The notes under the pieces: model-generated | What the model was told of the DNA's origin: nothing | The model's input: only the letters and a program-made list of their open reading frames with translations | Database searches by the model: none | NCBI GenBank assembly: GCA_934132775.1 | Contig: CAKPAA010000003.1 | Location: 48,601 to 112,600, forward strand | Source: an uncultured Clostridia bacterium | GTDB lineage: Bacteria; Bacillota; Clostridia; TANB77; UBA1234 | Direction: 5' to 3' | DNA: 64,000 nt | Shown here: positions 52,427 to 62,794 of the stretch, in pieces | How positions within the stretch are numbered: position 1 is the first letter of the stretch | Layout: the number at the start of each line of letters is the position of its first letter | Position numbers and translations under genes: made by a program

Positions 52427-52819
52427 TTTCACATGATTTTCACAGCAATAATCTATCATTTTTATTCATATTGTGTAAGCACCAGTAGTACCAGTCATTT
52501 CAGGTTGTATTTGCCGTTTTGATGTTTACATTTTATTCCAGTTTTCTTTGCAATTATGTAAATTGCTTCTCGTTTTTTTACAATTTGTCGTCATTTAATA
52601 TTTCATTTTTCTATTTCTGAAAGGCTTTGTAATTTACTTTCATTATTTATCATTTTTTCTTGTATTTTGAAATTATATAATATATTATAATTAAGTAAGA
52701 AATGGCTTTATATTCACATAAAAAAGCAAAGTATTTTCTCACTAAATTAAAGATTTTAGTATAACATAATGTTAAGCAGACTAATATAAAGACCATGTTT
52801 TAAGTAAGGAAGGTAAGTT
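52427..52819. other. 393-base intergenic region before the NRPS operon
   Basis: AT-rich, no gene seen. The candidate NRPS promoter at 52660-52688 is the only signal recognised. Confidence 0.5.
52660..52688 (+). promoter_or_regulatory. Candidate promoter of the NRPS operon
   Basis: TTGTAT, 17 bases, TATTAT, about 131 bases before the ATG. The long leader leaves room for regulation. Confidence 0.45.
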
Positions 52820-55800
52820 ATGAAAGAAATGCAAGAAAAAATAATTTATGATTTAACAAATCCACAAAATTCAATCTTGATGTCAGAGCTTTTTTATGGC
52901 GATCAACATATATTTATAATTCCAGCTTGGGCAACCATTAAAGCTGAAATAAATTTTGAATTGCTAGAAAAGGCAATAAACAATGTTGTTAAAAACAATG
53001 ATGCTTTTCGTACACGTTTTATAAAAAATGGTGATAAAGTTATGCAGTATTTTCAAAGCTACACACCTTTTGATGTGCAAAAAATCACTGTGAATGATAT
53101 TACTGAATTAGAGAATTTTATTAAAGGTATAACCTTTGATATTTATGCTTCTACTCCGGTTAAATTTTTGATGTTTGAAAATTTATCTGGATATGGTGGA
53201 TTTTGTTGTATTTCGCATCATATGGTCAGTGATGCGTGGTCTCACTCACTTTTTCTTGAAGAAGTATTAAAAAATTATAATGCACTTGTGCTAGGTGAAA
53301 GCACCGATTCTTTTAGAGTTTCTTCATATAAAAATTTTATTTCAAGCGAAGAAGAATATTTAAAATCTGAAAAGTTTAAAAAAGATAAGGAGTATTGGGA
53401 AAGTAAGTTCCAAACAAACTCTGAAATAATTTCTTTGAAAAATAATAATAGCTTTGAAACGGATTCAATAAGAAAGTCTTTTATGTTTCCGCAAAGCATT
53501 ATAAAGTATTGCAATGAAAATAAAATTTCTGTTTTTTCATTTTTTTATGCTGTGATTTCAATATATTTTTCTAGAATTGAAAACACGGATGAAATTATAA
53601 TTGGCACCCCTTACTTAAATAGAACTAATTTTGCAGAAAAAAATACTATTGGAATGTTTATATCAACACTTCCTTTTAAAAACAAAATAGATGGCAATCA
53701 ATCAATTAGTGATTATACGAAGGATATTGCTGTTATGCAAATTGGTGGACTTAGACATCAAAAATATCCATACTCTGAACTTCAAAAATACTATACTAAA
53801 AAATTCGGACGCAAAAGCAATTTATATGACATTTTATTCTCATATCAAAACGCAAAAGCGAACGGTTCTGAACTTAGTTTTGATTTTGAATCCAGATGGA
53901 TTTTTACAAACCACCAAGTAGAATCGCTTGTTATAAATATATCTGACAACGATGGAACAAGTAATCCGATTATTGACTATGATTTTTTAACTTCTGTATT
54001 TACTGAAAAAGATATAGTAACACTAAACAATAGACTTATACATATGGCTAATCAAATAATTGATAATCGCAATATATTAGTTAAAGATTTAGATATTGTT
54101 ACACCTGCTGAAAGTAATATTTTAGTTAACGAATTTAATCAAACTAATGTAGGCTACGATGCTACCGCTACAATTGCAACTCTTTTTTCAAAAGTTGCAA
54201 AAGAAAATCCAAATGACATTGCACTTGCATTTGAAGACAAGTATTTAACATATAAACAATTAGATGAAAAGAGTAATTATTTAGCAGATATTTTAGTAAG
54301 AAGTGGAGTTAAAAGGAACTCATTTGTAGGAGTACTTTTTAATCGTTCTCTTGAAATGATAATTTCAATATTAGCGGTTTTAAAATCTGGCGCTGCCTAT
54401 ATGCCAATAAACCCTGATTATCCAGATGAAAGAATTGACTATATGGTTTCTGATAGTAACTGTAAAATAATGCTTTTATCAGAAGATATGAAGTACATAA
54501 ATGCTTCTCTTACCAATATCGTAGTAAAAGCTGATAAACTTTTAGATATAGACACTTTTAACAATGTCAGTGAACCTTCTGATTTAGCATATGTGATATA
54601 TACTTCTGGCTCAACAGGAAAGCCAAAAGGCGTTATGATAAGGCATTATAGCATTGTTAATACTTTACTTTGGAGAAAAAACGCATATAACTTTGATAAA
54701 GGTATTTCAGTGCTACAAATTCCATCATTTGCTTTTGATAGTTCTGTTGAAGATATTTTTACACCACTAATATCTGGCTCAAAACTTGTTTTAGTTAATC
54801 AAAGTAATTCTAATTTTGATATATCTTTAATTAGGCAACTAATTGTTAAAGAAAAGATAAATCATATGTTAGTCGTACCAAGTTTTTATAATGTGCTTTT
54901 AAATGAAATTTCAGACGTATTAAATAATTTTAAATTTGTTACAGTTGCTGGCGAAGGCTTCTCAATAGAATTGGTTAAAAAACATTTTGATTTGCTACCA
55001 AATGTAGATATTTATAACGAATATGGGCCAACAGAAAATAGTGTTTGCACAACATTCCATAAATTTAGTAAAGATGAAACAACCGTTTATATCGGAAAGC
55101 CAATAGATAATTGCAGTTGTTATATACTAGACAAAAATCTAAAAGTTCAGCCATTTAACGTAAAAGGAGAACTATACGTTTCAGGTCCTGGGCTTGCCAA
55201 AGGCTACATTGGAAAAGAAGATTTAACAACTTCACGTTTTATACCAAATCCGTTCAAAGAGAACACTTTAATGTATAAAACAGGTGACGTTGTTTCAATA
55301 AATGAAAACGGATTGATGACTTTCCACGAACGTGTGGATTACCAGGTAAAGCATAATGGATTTAGGATAAACCTTGGAGAGGTTGAAAGTGCAATTTCAA
55401 AATACACAAAAAACCCAAATGTTGCAGTTTTGTTAAAAAAGAACGGCACCTCTACCCTACTTGCTGGATACATTGAAACAGCTAATAAAATAGACGTTCA
55501 CACTTTAAAACAAGAACTTAAAAGATTCTTACCATACTATATGATACCACAAGAAATAAACACTGTTAAAAAATTTCCATTAACTCCTAATGCAAAAATA
55601 GACAGAAAAGCTTTGGAAAAATTACAATTTAAGCAAAAGAATAATATTATTGTTGCGCCACGTAATGAATTGGATAATCAAATTTTGCTTGCTTGGAAAA
55701 AAATATTAAAACAAGAAAACATAAGCATTGATGATAATATATTTGAACTTGGTGGTGATTCACTTTCTATTATTTCTATTCAGTCTGTACTGTTTAAAAA

Positions 55801-57067
55801 TAATATAAATGTGAAATCACAAGTGCTTTTTGAAAATCCAACAATTAGAAGTGTTTCTGACTACATAACAAGTGAAAAAACATCAGACCTAACAAATGAT
55901 ATTAAAATTTATGCACCTAAAAAAACGCTTATAAGTGATATAACTAATAAAAGTAAAGCCCCTAAAAACATATTGCTTACTGGTGTTACAGGTTTCTTAG
56001 GTGCCCACATTCTTGCAGAAGTTATAAACACTTATCCAGATACAAACATATTTTGTGTTATTAGAAACAAGCCAAGCAAAAATTTTAGAGAAAGACTAAA
56101 AGAAATATTACACTATTATTTCAACGACAAATATGATTTGTTAATTGACGATAGAATAGTACCTGTTGAAGGCGACCTAGCAAGAGATAACTTAGGAATA
56201 GATATAACTTTGTATAAGACACTGATAGATAAAATTGATTATATAATAAACGTTGCATCATTAGTAAAACACTTTGGAGATTACAATTTATTCTATAATT
56301 CAAATGTAACAACAGCAAAAAACATTATTAAATTTGCAAAAGAGGCAAATGCAACAATTAACCACGTATCAACAACTTCTGTATCAGGAAATTATTTAGT
56401 GCAAAATGATATAGAATATGACTTTACTGAAAACGACTTTTATATAGGGCAAAACTACAAAGATAATGTTTATGTTAGAACAAAATTTGAAGCAGAAAAC
56501 GAAATGTTCAAAGCCCAAAGTGAAGGGGTAAATGTCAATATATTTAGAATTGGTAATTTAATGCAAAGGCTTTCTGACGGCAAGTTCCAAATCAATAAAT
56601 TTGATAATGCATACTTTAAGAGAATATATGGATTTATTAAAATTGGTAAGTTGCCTAACAATTTATTTTCACAAGAGCTTGAATTTACACCAGTTGATTC
56701 TTGTGCAACAGCCATAGTTAGCCTTATGACCTACCAAAACAAAGTGTTCCATTTATTAAACAATAACTTAATTAAAATACAAAAATTACTTTTCGTGCTT
56801 AATAAATATGGTATGGATATTGAATTTATAACCCCAGAAGAATTTTTGAATTTCATACATAATGATGCAAACTCTTCTTACCTTGAAAATTTTATTACTG
56901 ATTTAAACAACTCAAAGAACTTAGATTATACAACCAAGATACAAATTAACGACAACTTGACAAGAGAATATTTAAGACATAATAACTTTGTATGGCCAAA
57001 AATAACTGATGAATATATAGATTTATTTATTAAAAATGTATTGGAGGATACAAATGAAGAAAAATAA
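52820..57067 (+). CDS. Single-module NRPS: condensation, adenylation, carrier, reductase
   Basis: The 1415-residue protein has a condensation domain (residues 1-430) with catalytic ISHHMVSDAWS near 133. The adenylation domain (about 440-930) has AYVIYTSGSTGKPKG near 589, NEYGPTEN near 733, and the late lysine in NAKIDRKAL. The carrier domain has FELGGDSLS near 976. The C-terminal thioester reductase (about 1045-1400) has the NAD(P) motif LLTGVTGFLGAH near 1052 and the catalytic tyrosine-lysine pair in YVRTKFEAE near 1217. It should load one amino acid, acylate it or join it to an acyl or aminoacyl partner, and release an aldehyde (or alcohol). The A-domain pocket reads roughly D, S, E, S, T, A, E, V; I do not predict the amino acid. 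It overlaps the kinase gene by 14 bases. Confidence 0.93.
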   Translation: MKEMQEKIIYDLTNPQNSILMSELFYGDQHIFIIPAWATIKAEINFELLEKAINNVVKNNDAFRTRFIKNGDKVMQYFQSYTPFDVQKITVNDITELENFIKGITFDIYASTPVKFLMFENLSGYGGFCCISHHMVSDAWSHSLFLEEVLKNYNALVLGESTDSFRVSSYKNFISSEEEYLKSEKFKKDKEYWESKFQTNSEIISLKNNNSFETDSIRKSFMFPQSIIKYCNENKISVFSFFYAVISIYFSRIENTDEIIIGTPYLNRTNFAEKNTIGMFISTLPFKNKIDGNQSISDYTKDIAVMQIGGLRHQKYPYSELQKYYTKKFGRKSNLYDILFSYQNAKANGSELSFDFESRWIFTNHQVESLVINISDNDGTSNPIIDYDFLTSVFTEKDIVTLNNRLIHMANQIIDNRNILVKDLDIVTPAESNILVNEFNQTNVGYDATATIATLFSKVAKENPNDIALAFEDKYLTYKQLDEKSNYLADILVRSGVKRNSFVGVLFNRSLEMIISILAVLKSGAAYMPINPDYPDERIDYMVSDSNCKIMLLSEDMKYINASLTNIVVKADKLLDIDTFNNVSEPSDLAYVIYTSGSTGKPKGVMIRHYSIVNTLLWRKNAYNFDKGISVLQIPSFAFDSSVEDIFTPLISGSKLVLVNQSNSNFDISLIRQLIVKEKINHMLVVPSFYNVLLNEISDVLNNFKFVTVAGEGFSIELVKKHFDLLPNVDIYNEYGPTENSVCTTFHKFSKDETTVYIGKPIDNCSCYILDKNLKVQPFNVKGELYVSGPGLAKGYIGKEDLTTSRFIPNPFKENTLMYKTGDVVSINENGLMTFHERVDYQVKHNGFRINLGEVESAISKYTKNPNVAVLLKKNGTSTLLAGYIETANKIDVHTLKQELKRFLPYYMIPQEINTVKKFPLTPNAKIDRKALEKLQFKQKNNIIVAPRNELDNQILLAWKKILKQENISIDDNIFELGGDSLSIISIQSVLFKNNINVKSQVLFENPTIRSVSDYITSEKTSDLTNDIKIYAPKKTLISDITNKSKAPKNILLTGVTGFLGAHILAEVINTYPDTNIFCVIRNKPSKNFRERLKEILHYYFNDKYDLLIDDRIVPVEGDLARDNLGIDITLYKTLIDKIDYIINVASLVKHFGDYNLFYNSNVTTAKNIIKFAKEANATINHVSTTSVSGNYLVQNDIEYDFTENDFYIGQNYKDNVYVRTKFEAENEMFKAQSEGVNVNIFRIGNLMQRLSDGKFQINKFDNAYFKRIYGFIKIGKLPNNLFSQELEFTPVDSCATAIVSLMTYQNKVFHLLNNNLIKIQKLLFVLNKYGMDIEFITPEEFLNFIHNDANSSYLENFITDLNNSKNLDYTTKIQINDNLTREYLRHNNFVWPKITDEYIDLFIKNVLEDTNEEK

Positions 57068-59084
57068 ACTAATAAGTAAAATTTCAAACGCTTTTAAAAA
57101 GAATGTTAGATTTTCAGCTTGTTTTTGCTTTGCATTCACATTGCTTATAGGTGTGCTACTTGCATACTACCTTATGCCAATTCTTTTAAATTATGGACCT
57201 GGCACAATAAATTCAGAATTTGATAGAGAATTTTCAAGTGGCATCACTTATTTCATGCAATACACTTTAATATATGTAGTATTAACTATAATAGGTGTAA
57301 GTTTTATACTATTAGAAACAAAAAATTTTGATAAAATTGATGAATTAAAAGAGACATCAAAAACTGATTTAAAAGCGCAAAAAACTTTAAATAAAATAAT
57401 TTCTAAGTGTTTAACCTTGCCACAGTATATGTTTGTTGGGGTTATGATTTTGCCAACCGTACTACTATCAATAGTATTTGCTTGTTTAGGTTTTACATCA
57501 TTTGCAGATGTTAAAGTACTACTAATAATATTAACATTGTCTGCATTGACGGCATCACTAACATACATATTTTTAAGAAGTTCATTTAAAAATACATTAG
57601 TGCATCTAAACAACTTAAAAAAGACTAACAAATATGGATTTAAACTAACTTCAACGCTAATGTTTCAAACTTCATCATTAGTTTTAGTTTGCATACTATA
57701 TACATTCTTATTACTATACTCAAACAATATGGAAGACAAATCAACTATCTTGCGTGAGCATTACACTTATGAAGTTAACTATTTAATACAAGCAAGCAAG
57801 CCACAGAACTTGGAAGAGCTAGAAAAAGTACTAAATCAAATTGATTTTATCTCTTCAAAAGATGCTGTATTTATAATTGATGAAAGCAATAATTTCATAA
57901 ACTTTAACAATTCAGAAGTATCTGAATTCTTTAAAAAGTATGCTTTTGACCTCGCTAGCAGCCATAATAATTCCGTTTACGATTATTATGGAACAGAAAG
58001 CCAAGGTGTTTCAATTCCTATGCATATAGATGGAATTGGTGATATTAGAATAGTAATTAAATATGACCTATCAAACAAATTTTTATATGGTACTCTTGCA
58101 AACATTGTTATAATACTTATATACTCTGGTCTTTCAATATACTGCTTTTCAAATTCTGTTTCAAAAGAAATATCAATAGTTGCAAAAAATATGCAAGAAA
58201 TTTCAAAGGGTACATCAAACGAACTTAACGAAAGATTGGCTGTTACTTCAAATGATGAAATTGGAGACCTAGTAATTGCTTTCAATGAAATCCAAGAACT
58301 AACAAAGCAATATATAAACACAATTCAAAATAATCAACAAGTATTGTTAGAGCAAGAAAGACTTGCCTCATTAGGACAAATGATTGGTGGAATTGCACAT
58401 AATATGAAAACTCCAATAATGTCAATATCAGGTGCTGCGGAAGGTTTAACAGAGCTAGTTGGAGAATACATAGCTTCAATAGATAATCCACAAGTAACAT
58501 CAGACGACCATAGAGATATAGCCAAAGATATGCTTGAATGGATAACAAAAATAAAAACGCATACATCATATATGTCAGACATTATAACAGCAGTTAAAGG
58601 CCAAGCATCACAACTTGCAACATCAGACTACTCGGAATTTACAGTATATGACTTGTACAAAAAAGTAGATATTTTAATAAAGCACGAAATTAAAAAAGCA
58701 TTATTAGTATTAGAAACAAAAATAGATTGTGACCCCGCACTAATTTTACACGGCGACATAAACAACTTAATACAAGTAGTTATAAACTTAATATCAAACT
58801 CAATACAAGCATACAATGGACAGCCAAATCAGAAAATATACTTCACAATTACATCAGATAGCTCAAACTTATACATAGTTATAAGAGACCTTGGATGTGG
58901 TATGAGCGAAGAAACAAAGAGTAAGCTATTTAAAGAAATGGTAACAACAAAAGGAAAAAACGGTACTGGACTTGGACTATATATGTCATACTCAACAATA
59001 AAAGGAAAATTCGGTGGAGACATATCATTCACATCAGAAAAAAACGTTGGAACAACATTTACAGTTACAATACCGATAAAATAA
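57054..59084 (+). CDS. Membrane sensor histidine kinase coupled to the NRPS
   Basis: The 676-residue protein has five or more N-terminal membrane helices, an external sensor region of about 110 residues (about 235-345), a membrane helix (IVIILIYSGLSIYCF), a HAMP region and a HisKA domain with the phosphorylated His in GIAHNMKTPIMSI near residue 449. The ATPase domain has N-box LIQVVINLISNSIQAY, then DLGCGMSE and GTGLGLYMS. The ATG sits in the final codons of the NRPS gene, 14 bases overlapping, so they are translationally coupled. It probably signals to the next gene. Confidence 0.93.
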   Translation: MKKNKLISKISNAFKKNVRFSACFCFAFTLLIGVLLAYYLMPILLNYGPGTINSEFDREFSSGITYFMQYTLIYVVLTIIGVSFILLETKNFDKIDELKETSKTDLKAQKTLNKIISKCLTLPQYMFVGVMILPTVLLSIVFACLGFTSFADVKVLLIILTLSALTASLTYIFLRSSFKNTLVHLNNLKKTNKYGFKLTSTLMFQTSSLVLVCILYTFLLLYSNNMEDKSTILREHYTYEVNYLIQASKPQNLEELEKVLNQIDFISSKDAVFIIDESNNFINFNNSEVSEFFKKYAFDLASSHNNSVYDYYGTESQGVSIPMHIDGIGDIRIVIKYDLSNKFLYGTLANIVIILIYSGLSIYCFSNSVSKEISIVAKNMQEISKGTSNELNERLAVTSNDEIGDLVIAFNEIQELTKQYINTIQNNQQVLLEQERLASLGQMIGGIAHNMKTPIMSISGAAEGLTELVGEYIASIDNPQVTSDDHRDIAKDMLEWITKIKTHTSYMSDIITAVKGQASQLATSDYSEFTVYDLYKKVDILIKHEIKKALLVLETKIDCDPALILHGDINNLIQVVINLISNSIQAYNGQPNQKIYFTITSDSSNLYIVIRDLGCGMSEETKSKLFKEMVTTKGKNGTGLGLYMSYSTIKGKFGGDISFTSEKNVGTTFTVTIPIK

Positions 59085-59094
59085 GGAGGTTAAA

Positions 59095-60150
59095 ATGAGA
59101 TTAAAAGACACTATTCAAAAAAAAGATTTCAGAATATTGGTAGTCGACGATGAACAAGGAATAATCGATTCACTAGCAATATTTCTAAATCAATACAACT
59201 TAGTCGGAGAAACAGACCCATTAAAAGCAATAGAACTAGTAAAAAATGAACATTTTGATATGCTAATTCTAGACTTCTTAATGATGCCAATACACGGCGA
59301 CCAAGTTGTAGAAGAAATTAGAAAATTCAACAAAGAACTATACATACTACTACTTACTGGTCATAAAGACTTAGCACCACCACTAGAAACAATAAAAAGA
59401 TTAGATATACAAGGCTATTGCGAAAAAAGTGACAAATTCGATCAAATATTATTATTGGTTGAATCAGGTTTAAAATCAGTTTCTCAAATGAGAATAATAA
59501 AAGATATAAACAACAAATTAGAAGTTGCTTACGACGAACTAAAACACGCATATAGAGGAACAATGGAGTCACTACGTCTAGCAGTAGATGCCAAAGATTC
59601 ATACACAAAAAATCATTCAGATAGAGTATCTTACTACTCTGTTTTAATAGCCCAGAAGTTAGGCTTACCACAAGAACAAATAGACTTAGTACGAGACGGT
59701 GGACTATTCCACGATATAGGAAAAATCGGAATACCAGATGCTATTTTACAAAAAACTTCAAAACTAACCGACGACGAATACGACGATATAAAAAATCATC
59801 CATCAATAGGTGCACACATACTACAACCATCAAAAATATTTGATAATATAATTCCAATGGTAAAACATCATCACGAAAGATATGATGGCAGAGGCTATCC
59901 ATCAGGACTTGCAGGCGAAGATATTCCATACAATGCAAGAATCGTTTCGGTAGCTGACTCATTTGACGCAATGACATCTGACAGAAGCTATCGTCCAAGA
60001 TTTACACTAGAAAAAGCACTTGCAGAACTTGAAAGATGTAAAGGAACACAATTTGACCCAGTTATGGTAGATGCATTCCTAGATGTATTTGCAACGCACG
60101 ACATAAGCGAAATAGAAGCAGGTGCGAACACTAAATTTAATAGAGAATAA
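59095..60150 (+). CDS. Response regulator with HD-GYP phosphodiesterase domain
   Basis: The 351-residue protein has a receiver domain (VVDDEQGI near the start, phospho-Asp in LILDFLMMP near residue 60, Lys in YCEKSD), a helical linker, and an HD-GYP domain (about 155-335) with HDIGKIGIPD and HHHERYDGRGYPSG. Metal and signature residues are intact, so it should hydrolyse cyclic-di-GMP or a related dinucleotide. It starts 10 bases after the kinase stop with AAGGAGG. It is the likely output partner of the kinase. Confidence 0.95.
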   Translation: MRLKDTIQKKDFRILVVDDEQGIIDSLAIFLNQYNLVGETDPLKAIELVKNEHFDMLILDFLMMPIHGDQVVEEIRKFNKELYILLLTGHKDLAPPLETIKRLDIQGYCEKSDKFDQILLLVESGLKSVSQMRIIKDINNKLEVAYDELKHAYRGTMESLRLAVDAKDSYTKNHSDRVSYYSVLIAQKLGLPQEQIDLVRDGGLFHDIGKIGIPDAILQKTSKLTDDEYDDIKNHPSIGAHILQPSKIFDNIIPMVKHHHERYDGRGYPSGLAGEDIPYNARIVSVADSFDAMTSDRSYRPRFTLEKALAELERCKGTQFDPVMVDAFLDVFATHDISEIEAGANTKFNRE

Positions 60151-60166
60151 CAGCTCAAAATATACA

Positions 60167-60206
60167 AAAATAGGATTTGAATTGGCTTTAATTCAGATCC
60201 TATTTT
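60167..60206 (+). terminator. Terminator of the NRPS operon
   Basis: AAAATAGGATTTGAATT and AATTCAGATCCTATTTT pair with one mismatch (17 bp) and end in a T-run. Confidence 0.95.
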
Positions 60207-60256
60207 TTAGTTATTAAATCATTGCAAGTAGATAATTCAGCAACTATTTTCAATTC

Positions 60257-60296
60257 TCATTGAATATTTTTGACGTTTGCGTAAAAAATATTCAAT
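60257..60296. repeat. Perfect 14-bp inverted repeat
   Basis: CATTGAATATTTTT and AAAAATATTCAATG pair perfectly around 12 bases. No clear T-run follows on either strand. It lies between the NRPS operon and the minus-strand unknown gene. It may be a terminator variant or a protein-binding palindrome. Confidence 0.55.
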
Positions 60297-60414
60297 GGCT
60301 ATAAATCTTTAATTTTTAGAAACAAGCATTATTTTATTTTTAATAAATCTTAAAAATGTTAAATTAAGTTATTTTTCAAAATTTTTAAGTCTCCTTTCAA
60401 TATATAACCTTTAT

Positions 60415-62757
60415 TTATCTCGATTCATCTATTTTGCTATCTTTTATCATTCTTATATTTTTTCTTCTTGCTTCTTCAAGTTCTCTATACACATTTTCTA
60501 ACACTTTTTTGGTTTTTTCTTCATCTATGCTAAATCTTAAATCTGTATGTCCTCCATTATTTGCAATTTCTCCATCTGATATTTCTAGTAGCCCGCCGTC
60601 TTTCATTTTCTCTAAAAATTCTGTAAATTGTTTATCATCTGTTTTAACGTGTATCATTTTTTCTTCCTTAGTAGTTCTTAAGAATAATTCATACATTTCA
60701 GTCGTTGCTTCTAGTCTATGAAATTTCTCTTCTTCAGGACTATTATCTTTATCTTTTTTCATTGCCATTTCTGCAATATATAACTCTTCTTCTCCATCAA
60801 ATTCTGAATTAGAATATAGCATATACCAAGTAGAATCTCTATTTATTGAAAGGTGCATCGTGTCCACAGACAAATCATATTTTTCCGCCATTTCTTCTAA
60901 GTAATTATCTCCACTATTTTTTGTCAATTCATTTGCATATCCATTTTTATCATTTCTTATCTCACTTATTCTATCAATAGCTCTTCCTATATATCTGCCC
61001 GAAATATTTTCCACTTCATCAACTTTGTCATACCCATATGGAATTGATGAAGATATATTTCTATCACCAACAGCTTTTTGTTGAAAAATCTGTGCCTTAT
61101 CCAAGTTATTTTCTCTTAATTCTCGCAAGTGTTCTTCTATATCTTTTCCTTCCACTTTTGCTATTGTATACACACTATCTCTTGCATCTGAATATACATT
61201 TCTGCCATCTGGTGGTTCAATTATAGTTCCTCTCTCATTTTCAGATAGCTTTGCTTTTAAAGTTTTATCTCCTGTATAACCTGCACCAATTGTAACATCT
61301 CTTAATATAAATTTTTTATATTGCTCAACTGTTATTTTTCCATCTAGAAGTAATCTGTCCATCATTTCTCTATCTACCGACAATGCTTGTTCAGCAGCTT
61401 TTTTATAAACATCATACGTTGACAAAATCTTTTCACGTTCCGTTTCTTCATTTTCTATATTTTCATCTATTTCTATATTGTCAAAACAAAGTCTACTTCC
61501 ATTTCTCCACGTCCACGACTGGGCTATCAAATTTCCTTTCTCATCAAATACACCGAAAAGTCCACCATTCCTAGAAGTAACCGAATGTTCCATCGAACTT
61601 ACACCTACATTTCCAAATTCTTGACAACAATCTGTTAATGTTCCTGCTGCTATTGCTAATGGATCATCAATCCTTAACAGCTTACCTGTACATTCTCTCG
61701 AGATGCTTTGTCCTACTTTCATTGGTGGAATGCTTAAGGTTTCTCTTTGTATAGATTTATTAAATATTTGCTGGTACTCCTCATAATAATCAATGTCTGG
61801 TTCTCTTTGTTTAGCTTTAATATATACTTGTGCAACTTCACCACTTCCTAACTTTTCATCATATGTATCCGTTACAGACATTTCTTCTATTATTTGAGAT
61901 GGAGTAAGCTTACAGTTTCTCTCACTTTTTGTAGCAGAATATAACCAATTCAAATGTCTATATATTTCTGGTTCACTTAATATTTCTTCTCTATATTTTC
62001 TAAAATAATCTTTAAATCTAGGATTCTCGTCTTCTACATTTATTCCGCCAAACATTCTTTCAACCTGTTCATAGCTGACTATACCTTTTATCTGTTTTGA
62101 TGATAGTCCATTGTATACTTTAACGTACACTTCATCTTTTGATACACCCGCTTTTAAATAAAGTTTGCTCCTTCCTTGTTCTTCTATCTTTCTAATTGTT
62201 TCTTCTTTGCTATTGCCCGAAATAAATTTTTCTAAATCTTCTTTTGTAAATTCTAAATCACCAGGTGCATTTATACATTTTCTAATCCAACCTTGTCCAA
62301 TTGTTTTACTACTATTATCTAAAACATTTAAAATATCTATAATTGCGTCTTTATTTATTTCCTCTAGATGCGTTTCCACTATTTCTTTTGCTAGTTTCTT
62401 TATTGTCTCTTTTTTATCTATAACCCAATGAGCTGAATATCTTTCACCTTCGCCTATATTCTTATCGAACCTATCTAATAAGCTATTTACTTCAACTTTT
62501 CCATTTTCTTTTAATTCTTCTCTTATAAATGTATCAAACATTATTTGAATATTTCTTAACTGTGCTGTTGGTATTCTGCTATCACTATCCAATTTAGCAT
62601 TTTCAAATGGAAGTGTTGAAACAATATTCTCAATTCTTTCTCTAATAACTCTACTCTTTTGTTGTGTTAGTAATTCTTCTCCCAAATTTCTTTTCAGCAA
62701 TTCTTCAAACGTTTTAATATCCCCACTTTGTATACTTCTATTTATTTCTTTGCACAC
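60415..62757 (-). CDS. Large unknown protein with a conserved Cys/His-type domain, start unclear
   Basis: The 780-residue frame from its GTG has no ribosome site. The coding pattern continues upstream in frame for another 17 codons to a stop at 62809-62811, without ATG, GTG or TTG. The middle carries DPLAIAAGTLTDCCQEFGNV, then GGLFGVFDEKGNLIAQSWTW and SRLCFDNIEID, a block that looks like a catalytic or metal-binding domain (Cys-Cys, Ser, Asp, Trp). The rest is helical and acidic. Its start and context suggest it is the C-terminal half of a frameshifted fusion with the leucine-rich-repeat gene upstream (see 62795). I know no function. Confidence 0.6.
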   Translation of the reverse strand: MCKEINRSIQSGDIKTFEELLKRNLGEELLTQQKSRVIRERIENIVSTLPFENAKLDSDSRIPTAQLRNIQIMFDTFIREELKENGKVEVNSLLDRFDKNIGEGERYSAHWVIDKKETIKKLAKEIVETHLEEINKDAIIDILNVLDNSSKTIGQGWIRKCINAPGDLEFTKEDLEKFISGNSKEETIRKIEEQGRSKLYLKAGVSKDEVYVKVYNGLSSKQIKGIVSYEQVERMFGGINVEDENPRFKDYFRKYREEILSEPEIYRHLNWLYSATKSERNCKLTPSQIIEEMSVTDTYDEKLGSGEVAQVYIKAKQREPDIDYYEEYQQIFNKSIQRETLSIPPMKVGQSISRECTGKLLRIDDPLAIAAGTLTDCCQEFGNVGVSSMEHSVTSRNGGLFGVFDEKGNLIAQSWTWRNGSRLCFDNIEIDENIENEETEREKILSTYDVYKKAAEQALSVDREMMDRLLLDGKITVEQYKKFILRDVTIGAGYTGDKTLKAKLSENERGTIIEPPDGRNVYSDARDSVYTIAKVEGKDIEEHLRELRENNLDKAQIFQQKAVGDRNISSSIPYGYDKVDEVENISGRYIGRAIDRISEIRNDKNGYANELTKNSGDNYLEEMAEKYDLSVDTMHLSINRDSTWYMLYSNSEFDGEEELYIAEMAMKKDKDNSPEEEKFHRLEATTEMYELFLRTTKEEKMIHVKTDDKQFTEFLEKMKDGGLLEISDGEIANNGGHTDLRFSIDEEKTKKVLENVYRELEEARRKNIRMIKDSKIDESR

Positions 62758-62794
62758 TTCAAATTTTTCTTTTGTTTTTAACTGACTTAATACT

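Noticed and set aside
60257..60296. Terminator of the NRPS operon
   Set aside because: The true terminator with T-run is at 60167-60206; this second palindrome has no T-run.
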